Shown piece after piece: positions 8,074 to 15,335 of a stretch of 64,000 nucleotides of DNA. A program made the translations under genes and the position numbers. Each line of letters opens with the position of its first letter. The first letter of the stretch is position 1. The notes beneath the pieces were generated by a model. The model made no database searches. It was not told the origin of the DNA and saw only the letters and a program-made list of their open reading frames with translations. The stretch comes from Mesorhizobium_B sp035998495 (GTDB taxonomy: Bacteria; Pseudomonadota; Alphaproteobacteria; Rhizobiales; Rhizobiaceae): positions 1-64,000 of the forward strand of contig DASYHP010000080.1 in assembly GCA_035998495.1 (NCBI GenBank), read 5' to 3'.

Positions 8074-9066
8074 ATGGGCCTGCTCGTCAACGGCGAATGG
8101 CGCGACCAGTGGTACGACACCAAGAGCACCGGCGGCGCGTTCAAGCGCCAGGACGCCAAGTGGCGGGACTGGGTGACGGCGGACGGCGCGCCGGCGCCGG
8201 GCCGTGAGCGGAGCTTCAAGGCCGAGCCCGGCCGCTACCACCTTTATGTCAGCCTCGCCTGCCCCTGGGCGCATCGCACGCTGATCTTCCGCAAGCTGAA
8301 AAAGCTGGAGGACGCGATCTCGGTTTCGGTGGTCCACCACTTCATGGGCGAGCATGGCTGGACCTTCGAGCCAGAGGAGGGGGCCACGGGCGACGACTTC
8401 TACAGCCTGAAATACCTTCACCAGATCTACACCAAGGCCGACCCGAACGTTTCGGGCCGCGTGACGGTGCCGGTGCTGTGGGACAAGCGCGAAGAAACCA
8501 TCGTCAACAACGAATCCTCCGAAATCATCCGGATGCTGAACTCAGCCTTCGACGCTTACGGAGACGCGTCTCTCGATTTCTACCCCGAAGAACTGCGGGC
8601 GGAGATCGACGCGGTCAACAAGGAGATCTACGAGAACGTCAACAACGGCGTCTATCGAGCGGGCTTCGCCACCACGCAAGGAGCTTACGAGGAGGCGTTC
8701 GAAAAACTGTTCGCCACGCTGGAGCGGCTGGAGGCGCGGCTGGCAAAGAGCCGCTACCTTGTGGGCGGGCGGCTGACGGAAGCCGACTGGCGGCTCTTCA
8801 CCACGCTCGCGCGCTTCGACCCGGTCTATGTCGGGTACTTCAAATGCAACCTGCGGCGCATCGCCGACTATCCCAACCTGTCGGGCTATCTGCGCGAGCT
8901 TCTGAGCGTGCCGGGCGTGCGGGAAACCGTCGATGTCAGGCACATCAAGGGGCACTATTACGAGAGCCACAAGACCATCAATCCGACGGGAATCGTGCCG
9001 GTGGGGCCGGAGCTGGACTGGGATTCCCCGCACGGCCGGGATCACCTGCCTAAGGCGCAGGCCTGA
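8074..9066 (+). CDS. Glutathionyl-hydroquinone reductase-type glutathione S-transferase
   Basis: A 330-residue Xi-class GST (ECM4/YqjG/PcpF type) that reduces glutathionyl-hydroquinones with glutathione. Catalytic Cys63 lies in SLACPWAHRTL. The thioredoxin-fold part is about 45-180, with VTVPVLWDKR and NNESSEIIRMLN. The helical domain follows, with LVGGRLTEADWRLFTTL and the C-terminal IKGHYYESHKTINPTGIVPVGP signature. ATG 8074 is taken since it gives the family start MGLLVNGEW, with GGAGG 10 bases upstream. An in-frame ATG exists at 8044. Monocistronic, divergent from the GNAT gene. Confidence 0.94.
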   Translation: MGLLVNGEWRDQWYDTKSTGGAFKRQDAKWRDWVTADGAPAPGRERSFKAEPGRYHLYVSLACPWAHRTLIFRKLKKLEDAISVSVVHHFMGEHGWTFEPEEGATGDDFYSLKYLHQIYTKADPNVSGRVTVPVLWDKREETIVNNESSEIIRMLNSAFDAYGDASLDFYPEELRAEIDAVNKEIYENVNNGVYRAGFATTQGAYEEAFEKLFATLERLEARLAKSRYLVGGRLTEADWRLFTTLARFDPVYVGYFKCNLRRIADYPNLSGYLRELLSVPGVRETVDVRHIKGHYYESHKTINPTGIVPVGPELDWDSPHGRDHLPKAQA

Positions 9067-9109
9067 TCCACGAAGCGGAAAGGGCTCTTAGGTCGACCGC
9101 GGGGGGCTT

Positions 9110-9136
9110 GCTCCGCCCAGACTGGCTGGGCGGAGC
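9110..9136. terminator. Bidirectional hairpin terminator
   Basis: GCTCCGCCCAG (9110-9120) and CTGGGCGGAGC (9126-9136) form a perfect 11-bp stem with loop ACTGG. It sits between the convergent GST and SRPBCC genes. The T-tract is weak on either side. Confidence 0.6.
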
Positions 9137-9151
9137 CTCGTCTTGCGTCCG

Positions 9152-9685
9152 TCAGGCCGGCAGAAGGCGGTCGTATTCCTGCTTAAGGCGGCTCCAGCCG
9201 TCCCAGAACGGGCCCGGTTCCTGGCCGGCCAGGCGGGCGGCCAGGACGTCGAGATGCATGTGCCAGCCGGCGCTGACGTTCAGCATGGTCGAGCGGTCCG
9301 GCAGGCGGCGGTGCACCACCGTCAGCAGAACCTCCTTGCCTGCCGGTTCCAGCTCGAAGGAAACGCCGCCGGTGTTCCCCCAGGCGATGGCGAGCCTGCG
9401 GGGCGGGTCGAGCTCGGTGATGCGGCTCTCCATCCGGTGCTCGTCGGGGAAGCCGGGCGGCCGCTGGCCTGGCGGGTCGCTCATCTCGTCGTTGCGCCAG
9501 ACCAGCTCGAAGGGTGCGCCGACGGTCATTTCCATCTCGCCCGCCGCGAGCCATTTTCGGCGCAGCTCGCTTTGCGTGAGATAGTCCCAAATCCGCTCGG
9601 CGGGTCCGGGCAGAAGGCGCTGGATCGTCAGCGTGGCGGGCTCGGTCAGCACGCCGTAGCGGTCCAGGGTCGCAAGCTCGGTCAT
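9152..9685 (-). CDS. SRPBCC (AHSA1-type) ligand-binding protein
   Basis: A 177-residue START/AHSA1-fold protein with the signature IQRLLPGPAERIWDYLT near the N-terminus, LAIAWG strands and a long C-terminal helix (GWHMHLDVLAARLAG). Such proteins are usually paired with ArsR-type regulators. Their ligands are mostly unknown. Its start ATGA overlaps the stop of the arsR gene (9682-9685), so the two are translationally coupled in one autoregulated operon. Confidence 0.9.
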   Translation of the reverse strand: MTELATLDRYGVLTEPATLTIQRLLPGPAERIWDYLTQSELRRKWLAAGEMEMTVGAPFELVWRNDEMSDPPGQRPPGFPDEHRMESRITELDPPRRLAIAWGNTGGVSFELEPAGKEVLLTVVHRRLPDRSTMLNVSAGWHMHLDVLAARLAGQEPGPFWDGWSRLKQEYDRLLPA

Positions 9686-10053
9686 CGGTCGTCTCCTTCG
9701 GGTTTAAGGGGAGGGGTGTTGCGGCCATCCTCCTCGCGGAGGAGTCGTTCGAGAGCATCCAGACGGTCGGTCCAGAAGCGTTCGTAAGTGCTCAGCCACT
9801 GGTGGGCGCTGGCGAGCGGTCCGGGATCGAGGCGGCACAGATGGGTGCGTCCGCGCACCTCGCGGCGGATCAGGCCGGCATTCTCCAGCGCCTTGATGTG
9901 CTTGGAGGCGGCCGCGAGCGAGATGGCGAAGGGTTCCGCGAGCTGACCCACCGTTCGTTCGCCCTTGGCGAGTTCGCGCAGCATCCGCCGCCGCGTGGCG
10001 TCGCCGAGCGCATGAAAGACGGCGTCCAGCCGAGGTGTCTCTAGTTCAACCAT
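9682..10053 (-). CDS. ArsR-family winged-helix regulator
   Basis: A 123-residue regulator with an ArsR HTH: LDAVFHALGDATRRRMLREL, then recognition helix region SLAAASKHIKALENAGLI and wing RREVRGRTHLCRL. It has no Cys-rich metal site, so it belongs to the SRPBCC-partner subgroup rather than the metal sensors. ATG 10053 is chosen over ATG 10089 because a good promoter places transcription start at about 10054, and because family members begin just before LDAVFHAL. The start codon itself lies inside a perfect inverted repeat, consistent with autorepression. Confidence 0.9.
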   Translation of the reverse strand: MVELETPRLDAVFHALGDATRRRMLRELAKGERTVGQLAEPFAISLAAASKHIKALENAGLIRREVRGRTHLCRLDPGPLASAHQWLSTYERFWTDRLDALERLLREEDGRNTPPLKPEGDDR

Positions 10054-10101
10054 GAGGTTGAATATGAACAACCGTATCGGGATAGTCAACTATATGGTTG
10101 A
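10045..10101 (-). promoter_or_regulatory. arsR promoter with two inverted-repeat operators
   Basis: On the minus strand, TTGACT (10089-10084) is followed after 17 bases by CATATT (10066-10061), a strong sigma-70-like pair. The start point is predicted within a base or two of the arsR ATG (10053), so the mRNA is probably leaderless. Two inverted repeats flank it: TTCAACC-4-GGTTGAA at 10045-10062, covering the -10 edge and start codon, and TCAAC-6-GTTGA at 10086-10101, covering the -35. The shared GGTTGA half-site suggests ArsR binds both. Confidence 0.7.
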
Positions 10102-10173
10102 ATATTTTCCGTGGGTTTAAAGCCGTCCGGCGTGTCGGCGGTCGCCCCGGCCCGTTCCTCCGCGGTCGAGACG

Positions 10174-10671
10174 CTACCAATCCTCTCCCGGTTCGCGTCG
10201 CCCCAGGGCCTCGGCGATGCGGCGGGTCGTGCCGGGCGTCACCCCGTCGGGCAGGCGGTCGAGCGGGAAGAACGCGGCTTCCGCGATCTCCAGGTCGGGC
10301 TGTTTCGGCTCGGTCTGGCGAAAGCGCTCGCAGACGAACACCGCCACATGGTCGCGCCGGCTGACCTGCCGGCTGAAGTAAAGCCCGAGCAGAAGGGGCG
10401 GGGCGTCGAGCATGATGTTGCCCTCCTCGCGCAGCTCGTGCGCGAGCGCCTCCCGCACGGTTTCGCCGGCCTCCACCCCGCCGCCCGGCAACTGCCAGCC
10501 CGGCACATAGGTGTGGCGGATGAGAAAGACGCTGTCCTTCGCCCGATCCAGCACCACGCCGCGCACGCCGAGCGTCATCGGCCGGCGCAGGCGGAAATAA
10601 AGGTGGAAGAGCTTTCCCCTGAGCTTGGGCCAGCCGGTCTGGACGGGGTCGAGGTCGTCATTGTCCGTCAT
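10174..10671 (-). CDS. NUDIX hydrolase
   Basis: A 165-residue pyrophosphohydrolase. The Nudix box reads GGVEAGETVREALAHELREE followed by GN. The usual Arg of REUxEE is replaced by His (HEL), while the metal-binding ExxEE glutamates are kept. The preceding VPGWQLPGG and the N-terminal YFRLRRPMTLGVRGVVLD resemble a common alphaproteobacterial group. The substrate is unknown. It is divergent from the phosphoesterase gene 50 bases away. Confidence 0.9.
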   Translation of the reverse strand: MTDNDDLDPVQTGWPKLRGKLFHLYFRLRRPMTLGVRGVVLDRAKDSVFLIRHTYVPGWQLPGGGVEAGETVREALAHELREEGNIMLDAPPLLLGLYFSRQVSRRDHVAVFVCERFRQTEPKQPDLEIAEAAFFPLDRLPDGVTPGTTRRIAEALGRREPGEDW

Positions 10672-10721
10672 TGCGCGCGAATCCCTTGGAAAGGCATGTC
10701 GTCCGGCCCTAGAACGAAGGG

Positions 10722-11660
10722 ATGTTCAGGCTCGCGCACCTTTCCGACGTCCACTTGGGGCCTCTTCCCGACGTGAACTACCGCAAGCTCCTGTCAAAGC
10801 GTGCCGTCGGCTATGTCAACTGGCAGCGCAACCGGCGGCGATTGCTCCAGGACGATGTGCTCGACCGAATCATCCTCGACCTGAAGGCCCAGAGACCCGA
10901 TCACGTCGCGGTCACGGGCGACCTCGTCAACCTCGCGCTGGACCAGGAGATCGCTCTCGCCCGCCTGTGGCTCGACGAGCTCGGCCCGCCGACCCAGGTT
11001 TCCGTGGTGCCAGGCAATCACGACGCCTATGTGCCGGGCGCGTTCGACCATGCCTGCGAGGCCTGGGCGCCCTATATGCAGGGCGACGGGCAGATCGACC
11101 GACCGCGGCGGGAACTGTTCCCATTCCTGCGCGTGCGGAAAAACGTGGCGCTGATCGGCGCGACCTCGGCGCGGGCCTCCGCCCCCTTCATGGCCACGGG
11201 CTATTACAAGGAGGGGCAGGCCAGGCGCATGGGCGAGCTTTTGGCCGAGACGGGCCTGCGGAAACTGTTCCGGGTCGTGCTGATCCACCATCCGCCGGTG
11301 CGCGGCGCGGTGCCCGCCCACAAGCGGCTCATGGGCATCGGCCTGTTCCAGAACGCGGTGCGCGAGCATGGGGCGGAGCTCGTGCTGCACGGCCATTCGC
11401 ACCTGCCCTCGCTCTTCTCCATCGCCGGCCCGCGCGGGCCGGTGCCCGTGGTGGGCGTGGCCGCCGGCGGCCAGGCGCCCGGCGGCTCGAAGCCCGCTGC
11501 GCAGTTCAACCTCATCGAGATCGACGGCGCGGCCCCCGACTGGCGCATCAAGCTCACCCGCCGCGGGCTCCTCGACGGCGGCGGCAAGCCCGAGGTGGTG
11601 CGCGTCGACTGGCTTTCACGGGCGCGCGGCGCCTATGCCGGAAGCGCGGTGGCGAGCTGA
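10722..11660 (+). CDS. Calcineurin-like metallophosphoesterase
   Basis: A 312-residue protein with all metal-binding blocks of the class in order: LSDVHLG (D9, H11), TGDLVN (D67), PGNHDAY (N99, H100), VLIHHPP and LHGHSHLP. It is cytosolic, with no signal peptide. Homologues hydrolyse phosphodiesters, often cyclic nucleotides or lipid intermediates, but the substrate cannot be inferred here. It ends just before a repeat element. Confidence 0.9.
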   Translation: MFRLAHLSDVHLGPLPDVNYRKLLSKRAVGYVNWQRNRRRLLQDDVLDRIILDLKAQRPDHVAVTGDLVNLALDQEIALARLWLDELGPPTQVSVVPGNHDAYVPGAFDHACEAWAPYMQGDGQIDRPRRELFPFLRVRKNVALIGATSARASAPFMATGYYKEGQARRMGELLAETGLRKLFRVVLIHHPPVRGAVPAHKRLMGIGLFQNAVREHGAELVLHGHSHLPSLFSIAGPRGPVPVVGVAAGGQAPGGSKPAAQFNLIEIDGAAPDWRIKLTRRGLLDGGGKPEVVRVDWLSRARGAYAGSAVAS

Positions 11661-11668
11661 AGGGCGTG

Positions 11669-11842
11669 CCCTCCCCTTTGAGGGGAGGGTGGCGGCGAAG
11701 CCGCCGGGTCGGGTTGCCGCGGCAGCGCGGGGCGTTTCTTTCTTTGCCCTCGGCGCGCCGCAGAGATGCCGGGGCACCGAGGCGACCCCACCCGTCCAAC
11801 CGCCTTCGGCGGTTGTCCACCCTCCCCTCAAGGGGGAAGGTG
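11669..11842. repeat. Intergenic palindromic element, CTCCCCTT ends
   Basis: The left end CTCCCCTTTGAGGGGAGGGT and right end ACCCTCCCCTCAAGGGGGA form a long imperfect inverted repeat enclosing about 130 bases, which contain GCCGCCGGGTCGGG and GACCCCACCCG. Each end is itself a small hairpin. This is a common rhizobial intergenic mosaic repeat layout. Similar but not identical elements lie at 43225-43365 and 52111-52245. The convergent DUF-type gene at 11852 begins its stop codon right after it. Confidence 0.7.
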
Positions 11843-11851
11843 CATCGAGCG

Positions 11852-12466
11852 TCACGCCGACAGCACCTGAAACGCCGCCACCACCCGGTCCCAGAACAGA
11901 TAGAGCGACAAAGCGAGCCCCGCGAGCGCGCCAAACCCCACCGCGGCGAGCGCGCCCGTCAGCGCGGCTCTCCAGCGAGACCGGCGCGGGCGCACCGGGG
12001 CCGCGGCCGCAGGCAAGGCCTGCGCCTCGGCGGGCTGCACGGCCGAGGCCGCCACCCATTCCCCGCTCAGCGCCCGCTCGCGCTCCACGATGCGCTCGGC
12101 CACGTAGCGCGTCACGGCGTCCACGACCGGCGGCATGGGCACCGATTCCGCCATGACGATGCGGCCCGCGCGCGTGTCGCGCAGGAAACGGTAGGTGCGC
12201 CGGTCGCGCCCCAGGGCGACATGCGCGGTCGTGTCGATCCAGAGCCTCGGCTGGAGGCCGGACGACACGGAGAAGTCGAAGATGTCCGCGTCTTCGGGGA
12301 TCTCGGCAATGATGGGCTCGAGCTCGGCCAGGAGCAGCTCCAGCCGCGTGCGGCTCGCCTCGCGCAGCTCGACGACCACATCGTCCCGGTCGGCGGCGCG
12401 GTTCTTCACCTCGCGCACGGCCTCAAGCAGGCGGCGGCGCGGCACGGCTTCGCTGGGGTGGTTCAT
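11852..12466 (-). CDS. Conserved protein with C-terminal membrane anchor
   Basis: A 204-residue protein. The cytosolic part (1-165) has a DIFDFSVSSGLQPRLWID strand set and DRRTYRFLRDTRAGRIVMAES. A basic stretch RPRRSRWR then precedes one transmembrane segment (about 172-197, ALTGALAAVGFGALAGLALSL). It is probably tail-anchored. ATG 12466 has an excellent ribosome site (GGAGGG) six bases upstream, so the open frame up to 12547 is ignored. I do not recognise a named family beyond a conserved Rhizobiales protein. Confidence 0.8.
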   Translation of the reverse strand: MNHPSEAVPRRRLLEAVREVKNRAADRDDVVVELREASRTRLELLLAELEPIIAEIPEDADIFDFSVSSGLQPRLWIDTTAHVALGRDRRTYRFLRDTRAGRIVMAESVPMPPVVDAVTRYVAERIVERERALSGEWVAASAVQPAEAQALPAAAAPVRPRRSRWRAALTGALAAVGFGALAGLALSLYLFWDRVVAAFQVLSA

Positions 12467-12539
12467 GTCGCCCTCCGGCGTTCCCTGCCGCATCGGCGAT
12501 AGAACGCGAACAATTTGTGGCGACACCGTGGCGGAGTCG

Positions 12540-13292
12540 TTAACCAAGGCGGAACATCAACAGCTTAGCGGCCTCGAACGGCGCTTCCTCGATCAGCATG
12601 TGGCCGCGGCCGGGAAGCGGCGTGAGGCTCCAGGCGGGTGGGAGGTTGGCTGTCTGGCCGAAGGGCAGCACGGGGTCCGCCTCGCCCCACAGCACCGAGA
12701 CGGGCATGGGGAGTGCGGCGAGACGGTCGGGCGGAATCACGCCCTGGCGGTCGCCGGCCGCGAGTTTCTCGGTCATGCCGAGAAGCGCCTCGGCGCGCCC
12801 CGGTTCGCGCCGGTCGCGGGCGAGCGCGGCCCGCGTGGGGGAGGGCAGCGCCGCTCCGTCGGCCGCCATGCCGGCGAAGGCCGCCTCGATCTCCGCCTCG
12901 TTTCGCGCCTCGGCCCAGCGGCGGAGCCGCTGTGATGAGATCGCCTCGCCCATGCCGCCGGGGGCAAGCAGGGTGAGCGAGAGGGTTCGCTCGGGCGCGG
13001 AAAGCGCGGCCAGGATCGCCGCCGCTCCTCCCAAGGAATGGCCGACCCAATGCGCCGCCGCCACGCCGTGGCGGTCGAGCGCGAGGAGCGCGGACTCCGC
13101 GAAGCTTCTTGCCGGCGCGCGGCCGTTCCAAGCTTCGGCGCGGCCATGGCCGGGCAGGTCGGGCGCGAGCACGGCCACGTCCGGCGGCAGGCAGGCCGCG
13201 ACCGGCGCCCAGGCCGCCCCGAGCCCGCCGAAGCCATGCAGGCAGAGGAGCGGGGCTCGCCCGCTCCGGGCTGGATCGGGCGCGGCGCTCAC
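12540..13292 (-). CDS. Alpha/beta hydrolase
   Basis: A 250-residue hydrolase. The oxyanion-hole motif LHGFGG (18-23), nucleophile Ser86 in GHSLGGAA, acid in LWGEADPVLPF and terminal His in GRGHMLIEEAP complete the triad. It is similar to the acetoin-dehydrogenase-E2-like or proline-iminopeptidase-like group. The substrate is not predictable. The start overlaps the leuA stop by four bases (ATGA), indicating an operon with leuA. Confidence 0.88.
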   Translation of the reverse strand: MSAAPDPARSGRAPLLCLHGFGGLGAAWAPVAACLPPDVAVLAPDLPGHGRAEAWNGRAPARSFAESALLALDRHGVAAAHWVGHSLGGAAAILAALSAPERTLSLTLLAPGGMGEAISSQRLRRWAEARNEAEIEAAFAGMAADGAALPSPTRAALARDRREPGRAEALLGMTEKLAAGDRQGVIPPDRLAALPMPVSVLWGEADPVLPFGQTANLPPAWSLTPLPGRGHMLIEEAPFEAAKLLMFRLG

Positions 13293-15028
13293 GCCGGCCC
13301 TTTCGCCGTTCCCGCCTGGGCGAGGAACCGATTGGCGGCCGAGACCACCGCCTCCAGCGAAGCCGCCATGATATTGGTGTTGACGCCCACGCCGAACAGC
13401 GTCCGGCCGCCCTCCTCGATCTCCATATAGGAGACCGCGGCCGCGTCCGAGCCGCGCTGCAGGCTGTGCTCGGAATAGTCGCGCACGCTCATCTCCAAAC
13501 CGAGATGGGCGTCGAGCGCGTTGACGAAGGCGTCCACGGGGCCCGTGCCGGACCCCCGGATGACGAACTCGCGCCCGCCATCGCGGACCGTGGCCTCGAC
13601 CAGGCGCCGCGCGCGGCTCTCCGGGTCGGGGAAGACGGCGTGGTCCACCAGCTTCAGCCGGCCGCCGGGCTGCTCCACATAGGTCTGCATGAACAGCTCG
13701 TGGATGCGCGCGGAGGGCAGCTCGCGCCCTTCCCGGTCGGTCACGCCCTGCACGACCCCGCTGAACTCGACCTGCAGGTTGCGCGGAAGGTTCAAGCCAT
13801 AGTCGGCCTGCAGCACATAGGCGATGCCGCCTTTGCCGGACTGCGAATTGATGCGGATGATCGCCTCATAGGTGCGGCCCACATCCTGGGGGTCGATGGG
13901 GAGGTAGGGCACCTCCCACTGCGGCTTGTTCGACTTCCTGAAGGCCTTCATGCCCTTGTTGATGGCGTCCTGGTGGGAGCCGGAGAAAGCGGTGTAGACG
14001 AGCTCGCCCACATAAGGGTGCCGCTCCGGGATGCGGAGCTGGTTGCAGTGCTCGTAAACCGCCTTGATGCGGTTGATGTCCGAGCAGTCGAGGCCGGGAT
14101 CGACGCCTTGGGTCAGCATGTTGAGCGCCATGGTGACGAGATCCACATTGCCCGTGCGCTCACCATTGCCGAACAGCGTGCCTTCGACGCGGTCGGCCCC
14201 CGCCATCAGGCCAAGCTCGGCCGCAGCCACGGCCGTGCCGCGGTCGTTGTGCGGATGGAGCGAGACGAGGAGGTTTTCGCGGGTGTCGAGATTGCGGCAC
14301 ATCCACTCGATCTGGTCGGCATGGATGTTGGGCGTGGACATCTCCACGGTGGCCGGCAGGTTGACGATCAGCCTGTTGTCGGGCGTCGGCTTCACGATCT
14401 CGATCACCGCGTTGCAGATCTCCAGCGCCACCTCCAGCTCGGTGCCGGTGAAGCTTTCCGGGGAATATTCGAAGCGGAACCCGCCCCCCGCGGCGGCGGC
14501 CATGTCGGTGATCATCCTGGCGGCGTCGGTGGCGATCCGCTTGATGCCGGCCACGTCGCGCTCAAACACCACGCGGCGCTGCAATTCGCTGGTCGAGTTG
14601 TAGAAATGCACGATGGGCTGTTTCGCGCCCTCCAGCGCCTCGAAGGTGCGCCGGATGAGCTCGGGCCGGCACTGCACCAGAACCTGGAGCGATACGTCGT
14701 CGGGCGTCCCGCCTTCCTCGATGGCCCAGCGGGCGAAGTCGAAATCGGTCTGCGAGGCCGAGGGGAAGCCGATCTCGATTTCGGGAAACCCCATGTCGAG
14801 GAGCAGCCGGAACATCCGGTTTTTCCGCTCCTGGCCCATGGGGTCGATCAGCGCCTGATTGCCGTCGCGCAGGTCCACCGAGCACCAGACCGGGGGATGC
14901 TCGATGCGCTTGTCCGGCCAGGTGCGGTCCTTCAGGCCCACGGCGGGGTAGGGCTGGTATTTGCGCGCGGCCTCGGCCATGCCGTTCGGCGCGGGCGAGG
15001 CGGGCGGGAATTTCTGGTTCACATTCAT
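13289..15028 (-). CDS. leuA: 2-isopropylmalate synthase (long form)
   Basis: A 579-residue enzyme that condenses acetyl-CoA with 2-ketoisovalerate in the first committed step of leucine biosynthesis. The N-terminal catalytic TIM barrel has VWCSVDLRDGNQAL, the metal-binding HPHNDRGTA motif and GNGERTGNVDLVT. The C-terminal third is the LeuA dimer/allosteric domain for leucine feedback (about 430-565). The length and the RKYQPYPAVGLKDRTWPDK opening mark LeuA type 2. It is coupled to the hydrolase downstream. The 307-base upstream region may carry a leader peptide (15172-15285). Confidence 0.97.
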   Translation of the reverse strand: MNVNQKFPPASPAPNGMAEAARKYQPYPAVGLKDRTWPDKRIEHPPVWCSVDLRDGNQALIDPMGQERKNRMFRLLLDMGFPEIEIGFPSASQTDFDFARWAIEEGGTPDDVSLQVLVQCRPELIRRTFEALEGAKQPIVHFYNSTSELQRRVVFERDVAGIKRIATDAARMITDMAAAAGGGFRFEYSPESFTGTELEVALEICNAVIEIVKPTPDNRLIVNLPATVEMSTPNIHADQIEWMCRNLDTRENLLVSLHPHNDRGTAVAAAELGLMAGADRVEGTLFGNGERTGNVDLVTMALNMLTQGVDPGLDCSDINRIKAVYEHCNQLRIPERHPYVGELVYTAFSGSHQDAINKGMKAFRKSNKPQWEVPYLPIDPQDVGRTYEAIIRINSQSGKGGIAYVLQADYGLNLPRNLQVEFSGVVQGVTDREGRELPSARIHELFMQTYVEQPGGRLKLVDHAVFPDPESRARRLVEATVRDGGREFVIRGSGTGPVDAFVNALDAHLGLEMSVRDYSEHSLQRGSDAAAVSYMEIEEGGRTLFGVGVNTNIMAASLEAVVSAANRFLAQAGTAKGPA

Positions 15029-15171
15029 GGTGCCAACTCCGGCGGCCGGGCCTTTTCCGCCGCGCGCCGCGTACCTCGTTGCGAATATGTCCGGCAGCAG
15101 CCGGATCAGGGGTCGATGAGGTGAGGAGCTTGGGCCGGCATATGCGGCCTTCGACCGGCGGGCGCCCCTCG

Positions 15172-15285
15172 CTAGCGGGCCCGGCGGTCGCCGGTAAGGC
15201 CGAGAAGCGAAAACAGGGCGCGCGAATACGAGGCCGCCGGCAGGTGACCGGAAAACGCGAAAAGGTGCGGCGCGACGCGCGTCAT
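15172..15285 (-). CDS. Possible leader peptide upstream of leuA
   Basis: A 37-codon frame with a very good ribosome site (GAGGAGG, 4-5 bases before the ATG at 15285). It ends 143 bases before leuA. Five of 37 residues are Leu, including LFSLLGL, with a Leu-Leu pair before the stop. A long GC-rich inverted repeat (ACCGGCG with CGCCGGT) overlaps its end, but I see no clear U-tract terminator. It may be a leucine attenuator leader or chance. The rest of the 15029-15335 gap shows nothing else. Confidence 0.3.
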   Translation of the reverse strand: MTRVAPHLFAFSGHLPAASYSRALFSLLGLTGDRRAR

Positions 15286-15335
15286 GCGCCTCCTCTAGCG
15301 CAAGGGCAGGCCGGAGGCAAGGAAGCCGGAGGCTG

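Noticed and set aside
13109..15124. 671-codon plus-strand frame opposite leuA
   Set aside because: Antisense to a certain leuA; composition is typical of a reverse-complement reading.
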